Shown one piece after another: positions 60,801-64,000 of a stretch of 64,000 nucleotides of DNA. Under the pieces are notes generated by a model, which did not search any database, was not told the origin of the DNA, and saw only the letters and a list, made by a program, of their open reading frames with translations. Origin of the DNA: Saprospiraceae bacterium (GTDB taxonomy: Bacteria; Bacteroidota; Bacteroidia; Chitinophagales; Saprospiraceae); the NCBI GenBank assembly GCA_016787285.1, contig JAEUUV010000235.1, forward strand, positions 1-64,000, in the 5' to 3' direction. The position numbers and the translations under genes are program-made. Each line of letters opens with the position of its first letter. Within the stretch, counting starts at the first letter, position 1.

Positions 60801-63800
60801 ACATTGCATCGCCGAACTGCTGAATGACGGGCGCGCCGGTAGGACCGTTGTGCCCCGGCTGAAAAGACCCCGGCACATACTCGAAGCCGGTGGGGAGTAT
60901 GACCCGTACTTTTTCGTTGGAGCCGGTCGGGCCAATGTCGCCGGGATTTACAATGCTCAGGTGGATACTGTTTTCTGCACAAAATGACGCCGGAACGGGC
61001 ATTTCCCAGTTGATCTGGTACGAATTTCCCATGTCGGGCGCGCCCGCTATTTCGAGCGGCGGCGCCACGAAATCGGCGGTTTCTCGCGGATCACCGCACA
61101 CATCCTGCCAGGTGGCGGCATACAATAACCGCGTGCCGTCGAGGTATTCGCAATTGGTTTCCAACTGAAAGCGAAAAACCACAGCGTTGTTCGGCGCAAA
61201 CAGCAGGCCGGGTACAGACTCAATGGAAAACGGTAGCGAAGCAAGGTCGAGGTTAATCAAAAGCCCGTCGGGTGTTTGCACAGGGTCGGGCAAAGGCGCC
61301 GTTTGCCCGCCGTATTCCACCGAAAACGTGCCGGGCGCAAGCACCTGGCCAGCCTGCGGTAGTTTGATCAGCAGGTTGATGTCGTACATCTGGCCCTCTC
61401 CTACGTTGATGAGTTTGATTTCGTAAGGAATCGGGTCGCATAAATTTACCGGCGCCGCCGGCGAACTGATCACGCCGACCTGCGCCTGAGCAGCAGCAGG
61501 AGAAAAATAGAGTTCCAGGGCATTGGGAATGATGCACGGCGAAGCAGCCTCTGCACACTGAAAACCGGGCACAATCAGTATGGTGTCCAGTGTGTTGCAA
61601 TCCGTCAGAGAGGCTTTTAGTTCGATCGTCCGGCACCCGCTGGCAGCAAGCGGCAAACTGTGTACCACGGCATTTTGAGGGTCAGGATGATCTATTTGCA
61701 ATGGTTGTGGACTTGTGGCGTCGGTGATGTCGGTAGCCGTCTGGATGTTCAACCCCATTCCGTTTTCCACAAAAATCAAGGGTTCCGGGATAGCGATAGA
61801 CGGGGCGGGGATGCTTGGGTTGCAAAACTGCACGATCCAGGTAGGTACCCGGCTGCCCGAGAGCGGGTAGGAGGTGACAAATCCGAGTTCATTCAGGTCT
61901 TCCTGTGCCGCGATGGTACCCCCGGTCAGGGCATTGAGCGAGTCGAGAATGCACAGGAGTTTGTGTCCGATGATGGCCAGCGGGAAAGCCGTCGTGTCGG
62001 GCGGGCACTGTATTTGGGCACGGAACGAAAGTGTAGCGGTGGCGCGGCCCTGGTAAAAGTCCGTCACCGGAAGTCCGGCCGGTTTCACAAACAACATGGA
62101 TGTGCTACCATCCGGAAGCGTTGTGATTTGCGGGTCGGCGAGCGGTATTTGCATGAGCGTTGGCGGGGTTAGCGCACCGTCTCCCGCGCTGTATTGCCAA
62201 CGGGCACTCCCGGGGCGGTACACATAACCCGGGTTCAACTCTACGGTCATTGTGTCGTACACAAACAGCGGGCGAATTTCATTCGGGAAAAGGTCGTCGA
62301 GAATCCTTGCGGAAAGTCCCTGAATAAAAGTCAGTTCCACCGAAAGGTCGTCGCAGACTCCGTTGTTGAAATTTAGGGACGGAATGTATTCGTATTCCGG
62401 ATTGATGGCCTGGAAGCGCGCATTTTGGGTTTCACAAAGAATTGTGTCTCCACCGGAAACATGGGGGAAACGCACACGCAGGTCTTTGATTTCCTCCACT
62501 TCGAGATAGGGTAGGGCTTCTGTAAGTCTTGCCAGAATTTCCAGATACACCCGGTCGCCGGCAGTAAGTTGGACGCCGGCGCCGGACAAACACCCGCCCG
62601 GCTGTGCGAGTGCATCCAGATTGGTTTCCCAGACGTGATACCCATCCGTGTTGTATCGGTAATCCAGTATCAGGCCCGGGCATTGCAGCACCTGCCCGGT
62701 TTCAGCATCTTCCACAACCACAGCGGCAGACAACTGCTGGAAATATTCCTGCACGCCGTTCCAGTAGTACACCTGAACCAGCATGGAGTCGAACGTCTCG
62801 CCGGGCATACCTTCGATGCGCGCTTCGGCCTGCATCAGCACGCTGTCGTAGGGGATGCCCATCGCCAGATCGAGTCCGGGCGTCGCCGGATCAACTTGTG
62901 CGGACAGGGCATTGTCCACATAGCCCAAGGAAATGCGCCGGACGGTAAACACATCGGCAGACGCACCGTGGCGTTGCGTCGAGTCGTCGAGGCGTGGGCA
63001 ATCAATCGTGAACGGTTCGCCACCAAGGCAGACCAACTCGTACGATTCGGAGCACCCGTTTCCACAGATCCAGCGGATGTTGACGGCAGTCTGGTAGGTG
63101 CGCGGTTCGTAAACCGGGGTGCAAATGGCGGAGTCGTCAATATCCGGCGGACAAACGGCGAGCAGCGGCACGTGGATGTCGCCCAGATAATTCGGTAGAA
63201 GCAGGTACACCCGGGCAGTATCGGTTGTTGTCCACCAGGGAATCGGAGCGCCGTTGAATTCCGGCTGAAACCCGGGCGGGATGGTCATCGTTGCCGGCAA
63301 AATGAATTCGGCGATGATGCTGTCGTCCGGGCACTGCATTTGTAAGCCGGAGAAGGTCGCGTCGAAGGCGTACTCGAAATCGTACGTGGTGCCGGCGTCG
63401 AAAATGAAGGCGTGTTCTGCTTCCAGTTTGTTTTGATCGAATCGAATACCGATCGGCACATTGGGCGTCCATAGTGTCGTCAGGTCAATGCTGCAATCGC
63501 TGTCGTAGTAAAACAGTGCGGCGAAATACAAGGGATCGAGGAGTTCATTGCAGGATTTGCAGTCCGGGTTCAGGGAGAAGTCAAACTCGATGAAACAACT
63601 CTGCCCCGGCGCCAGGTCGTCGAACAGGCCATTGCCGTCCAAATCCGAAACGCCGCCCGGGCCGTCCGGGTCGGCAGTGACCACTGTCAGGCTCAACTGG
63701 TAGTAAATGTGGAGTGCTCCGCTTGTGAAATCCATGAGCGGAGTATTGCCGATTCGAAAATTCTCGAAGCGGTAGCAGTCTGATTTCATACCTCCGTTGG

Positions 63801-64000
63801 CGAGTTCGGATTCACTAAGGGTGAGTGCAAAAAGACCTTCAATTCCATACGCCGGGGTTGTGCCCTTGTTTTCGAGGCGCACCCGAATGATTTCCGGTTC
63901 GCAGGGGCGTGGCTTCGGAAACGGATTGACCAAAGAAATTTCCACATTCGGCTGCGGGCTACTGCCCCCCGACATGTTGTACTGGTCGAAACGCGGCGGA
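57847..64000 (-). CDS. Giant surface protein with SprB repeats and gliding-motility (T9SS type B) C-terminus, 5' truncated
   Basis: At least 2050 residues are visible; the frame is open to the window edge, so the start lies outside, and the first in-window Met (63975) is probably internal. The N-terminal two thirds (64.0-60.0 kb) are beta-rich repeats of DUF11-like/conserved-repeat type (VRVRLENKGTTPAYGIEG-like, LTAGDRVYLEILARL). Six SprB-type repeats of about 70 residues follow (59.98-58.61 kb), each with a C-x-G-x-x-x-G motif: CWGEADGS, CAGANDGS, CLGGANGT, CFGEADGR, CFGDSTGQ, CFGSSTGS. The C-terminal 90 residues are the CHU_C-type sorting domain (LRIFDRWGEAVFERAGF, WDGRYRGQPVLPGVYVWYAEV). 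It is predicted to pass the T9SS and act as an adhesin or motility filament protein. Confidence 0.93.
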   Translation of the reverse strand, partial: PPRFDQYNMSGGSSPQPNVEISLVNPFPKPRPCEPEIIRVRLENKGTTPAYGIEGLFALTLSESELANGGMKSDCYRFENFRIGNTPLMDFTSGALHIYYQLSLTVVTADPDGPGGVSDLDGNGLFDDLAPGQSCFIEFDFSLNPDCKSCNELLDPLYFAALFYYDSDCSIDLTTLWTPNVPIGIRFDQNKLEAEHAFIFDAGTTYDFEYAFDATFSGLQMQCPDDSIIAEFILPATMTIPPGFQPEFNGAPIPWWTTTDTARVYLLLPNYLGDIHVPLLAVCPPDIDDSAICTPVYEPRTYQTAVNIRWICGNGCSESYELVCLGGEPFTIDCPRLDDSTQRHGASADVFTVRRISLGYVDNALSAQVDPATPGLDLAMGIPYDSVLMQAEARIEGMPGETFDSMLVQVYYWNGVQEYFQQLSAAVVVEDAETGQVLQCPGLILDYRYNTDGYHVWETNLDALAQPGGCLSGAGVQLTAGDRVYLEILARLTEALPYLEVEEIKDLRVRFPHVSGGDTILCETQNARFQAINPEYEYIPSLNFNNGVCDDLSVELTFIQGLSARILDDLFPNEIRPLFVYDTMTVELNPGYVYRPGSARWQYSAGDGALTPPTLMQIPLADPQITTLPDGSTSMLFVKPAGLPVTDFYQGRATATLSFRAQIQCPPDTTAFPLAIIGHKLLCILDSLNALTGGTIAAQEDLNELGFVTSYPLSGSRVPTWIVQFCNPSIPAPSIAIPEPLIFVENGMGLNIQTATDITDATSPQPLQIDHPDPQNAVVHSLPLAASGCRTIELKASLTDCNTLDTILIVPGFQCAEAASPCIIPNALELYFSPAAAQAQVGVISSPAAPVNLCDPIPYEIKLINVGEGQMYDINLLIKLPQAGQVLAPGTFSVEYGGQTAPLPDPVQTPDGLLINLDLASLPFSIESVPGLLFAPNNAVVFRFQLETNCEYLDGTRLLYAATWQDVCGDPRETADFVAPPLEIAGAPDMGNSYQINWEMPVPASFCAENSIHLSIVNPGDIGPTGSNEKVRVILPTGFEYVPGSFQPGHNGPTGAPVIQQFGDAMYLTFGLPAGVVAGDSMVFDFQIRNNTIESVCSASYTFGVQMLQTANVACAASSCAIDFVMQEEIFFGVFEKPVFTLSGLNGLALPLDAGLETWDLNFQVENLSSLPGGGSLDLEIRLDGNQNTKLDPTDALLRDTAVQVEGLPAASALGVSVNVPVASTQGCSGLWVVLVDTVCSCTRDSIFLPFVRLTNSGTDTTVCAGATATLGAPPLANATYSWLTASPYLSSTASPNPAYRYTGTFTNSFVFVENLVLQTTRPQGCTSLDTIRVETRKVEVTLVPTDALCWGEADGSIAATVQGAAVQVQYFWSTGPGPVDSLFNLPAGIYALTVVDALGCADTASVQVSQPDSLVVALATGDFNGFGISCAGANDGSISAAPTGGVGGYQYAWSPNGSGPNLTDLSPGTYSLTLTDANGCTTESSAVISVPPPLVISLAATDEICLGGANGTITVTTQGGVAPYSVNGASAGATYILQGLNVGTYDVLVTDANGCTTSADTSIGVLFSTVAISADSATCFGEADGRAEVTAIGHPPFSFFWSSGQTQSVITGPATAYSVTVFDALGCMYTLQTEIDEPPALIGIALADGADCFGDSTGQITLSAQGGTPPYSFTSGGLPVTSPATDLPAGVYTFLLTDGHGCTASLSAEVTQPDPIVLALVPTNALCFGSSTGSVSTAPAGGALPYSFQWSNGAATENLAAVPAGDYTLTFTDANGCSQTATTTVGEPQPYEPEFEVLRLPCTDRPNGSFSISGFPPGTLYGLSLPPLRDTTVFDKVGGGPLVLYVEDSLGCLFEFDFEMPALPEMIGELFSDTTLRLGDSVLLHVELSPDLPPDAAVQIQWLNPIATLSPCDTCPELWVRPFASAYYTVRFTTASGCTSESRVLIQVVRDSVYAPNALYSDAILDENRYFTLFARPESIREIRLLRIFDRWGEAVFERAGFAPNDYPSGWDGRYRGQPVLPGVYVWYAEVEYHDGFVLRMQGDVTVVR

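Overview
The window is a chromosomal stretch of a Bacteroidota bacterium, most likely of the Saprospiraceae/Lewinella/Haliscomenobacter group. The evidence is type IX secretion (T9SS) type A C-terminal sorting domains on three proteins, a giant SprB-repeat protein with a gliding-motility-type (type B) C-terminus, a choice-of-anchor-B protein, a WG-repeat protein, a BatA-type membrane protein, and tRNA promoters of the Bacteroidota form TTG-N21-TAnnTTTG. Base composition looks mid-50s %GC by eye. Most genes are ordinary housekeeping genes; I see no prophage, transposase, CRISPR array or rRNA operon.

Layout. 1-9.8 kb: 3' part of tex, a LysM gene, rarA, the aguA-aguB putrescine operon, a BatA/VWA membrane protein, tRNA-His, a DUF1573 lipoprotein and aroK. 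10-19 kb: a three-gene proton-translocating transhydrogenase (pntA1-pntA2-pntB), an OprP-like porin, a phosphohistidine phosphatase-like lipoprotein, a T9SS cargo protein, a helical protein of unknown function and a nucleoside phosphorylase. 19-26 kb: a DUF721 protein, a coiled-coil/HhH protein paired with an OmpA-like protein, an MsbA-type ABC exporter, a START-like secreted protein and a UbiD-family decarboxylase. 26-35 kb: tRNA-Glu, a T9SS cargo protein, a WG-repeat protein nearly touching a Kir-type potassium channel gene and a lipoprotein gene, dnaK and an AraC regulator. 35-40 kb: a cobalamin adenosyltransferase, yebC, an MBL hydrolase and der. 40-54 kb: surface-polysaccharide functions (polyprenyl glycosylphosphotransferase, GT-B glycosyltransferase, two GT2 enzymes, a GT-C-like membrane protein) interleaved with ilvE, fabD, yqgE and an RsmB-like methyltransferase. 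54-64 kb: a T9SS-anchored serine hydrolase, YtxH protein, LolC/E-like permease, an orphan thiopeptide-type biosynthesis domain, initiator tRNA, and the giant cell-surface protein that runs off the right edge.

The most unusual signal is not a gene. At least twelve short intergenic or gene-edge blocks are built from a few short 'words' repeated in near-tandem: ACTCAAA (period 7), a 15-mer containing ACCAGAAACC, TCAACCAG (period 8), AGGCTCACAG/CTGTG words, and CCAACTG (period 7). Some copies about 47 kb apart share 32 identical bases. Several form very long, nearly perfect inverted repeats (36-49 bp arms). The blocks often begin directly at a stop codon or end at a start codon, fill the whole gap between convergent genes, supply the end of a reading frame, or sit in frame inside a glycosyltransferase. 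They look like a dispersed, active or recently active class of non-coding element with no gene in this window to explain it. Other points of note are a remnant of the 3' end of initiator tRNA beside the intact tRNA, a decayed copy of a terminator-promoter module, a nested hairpin followed by a G9 tract, and the WG-repeat/Kir gene pair.
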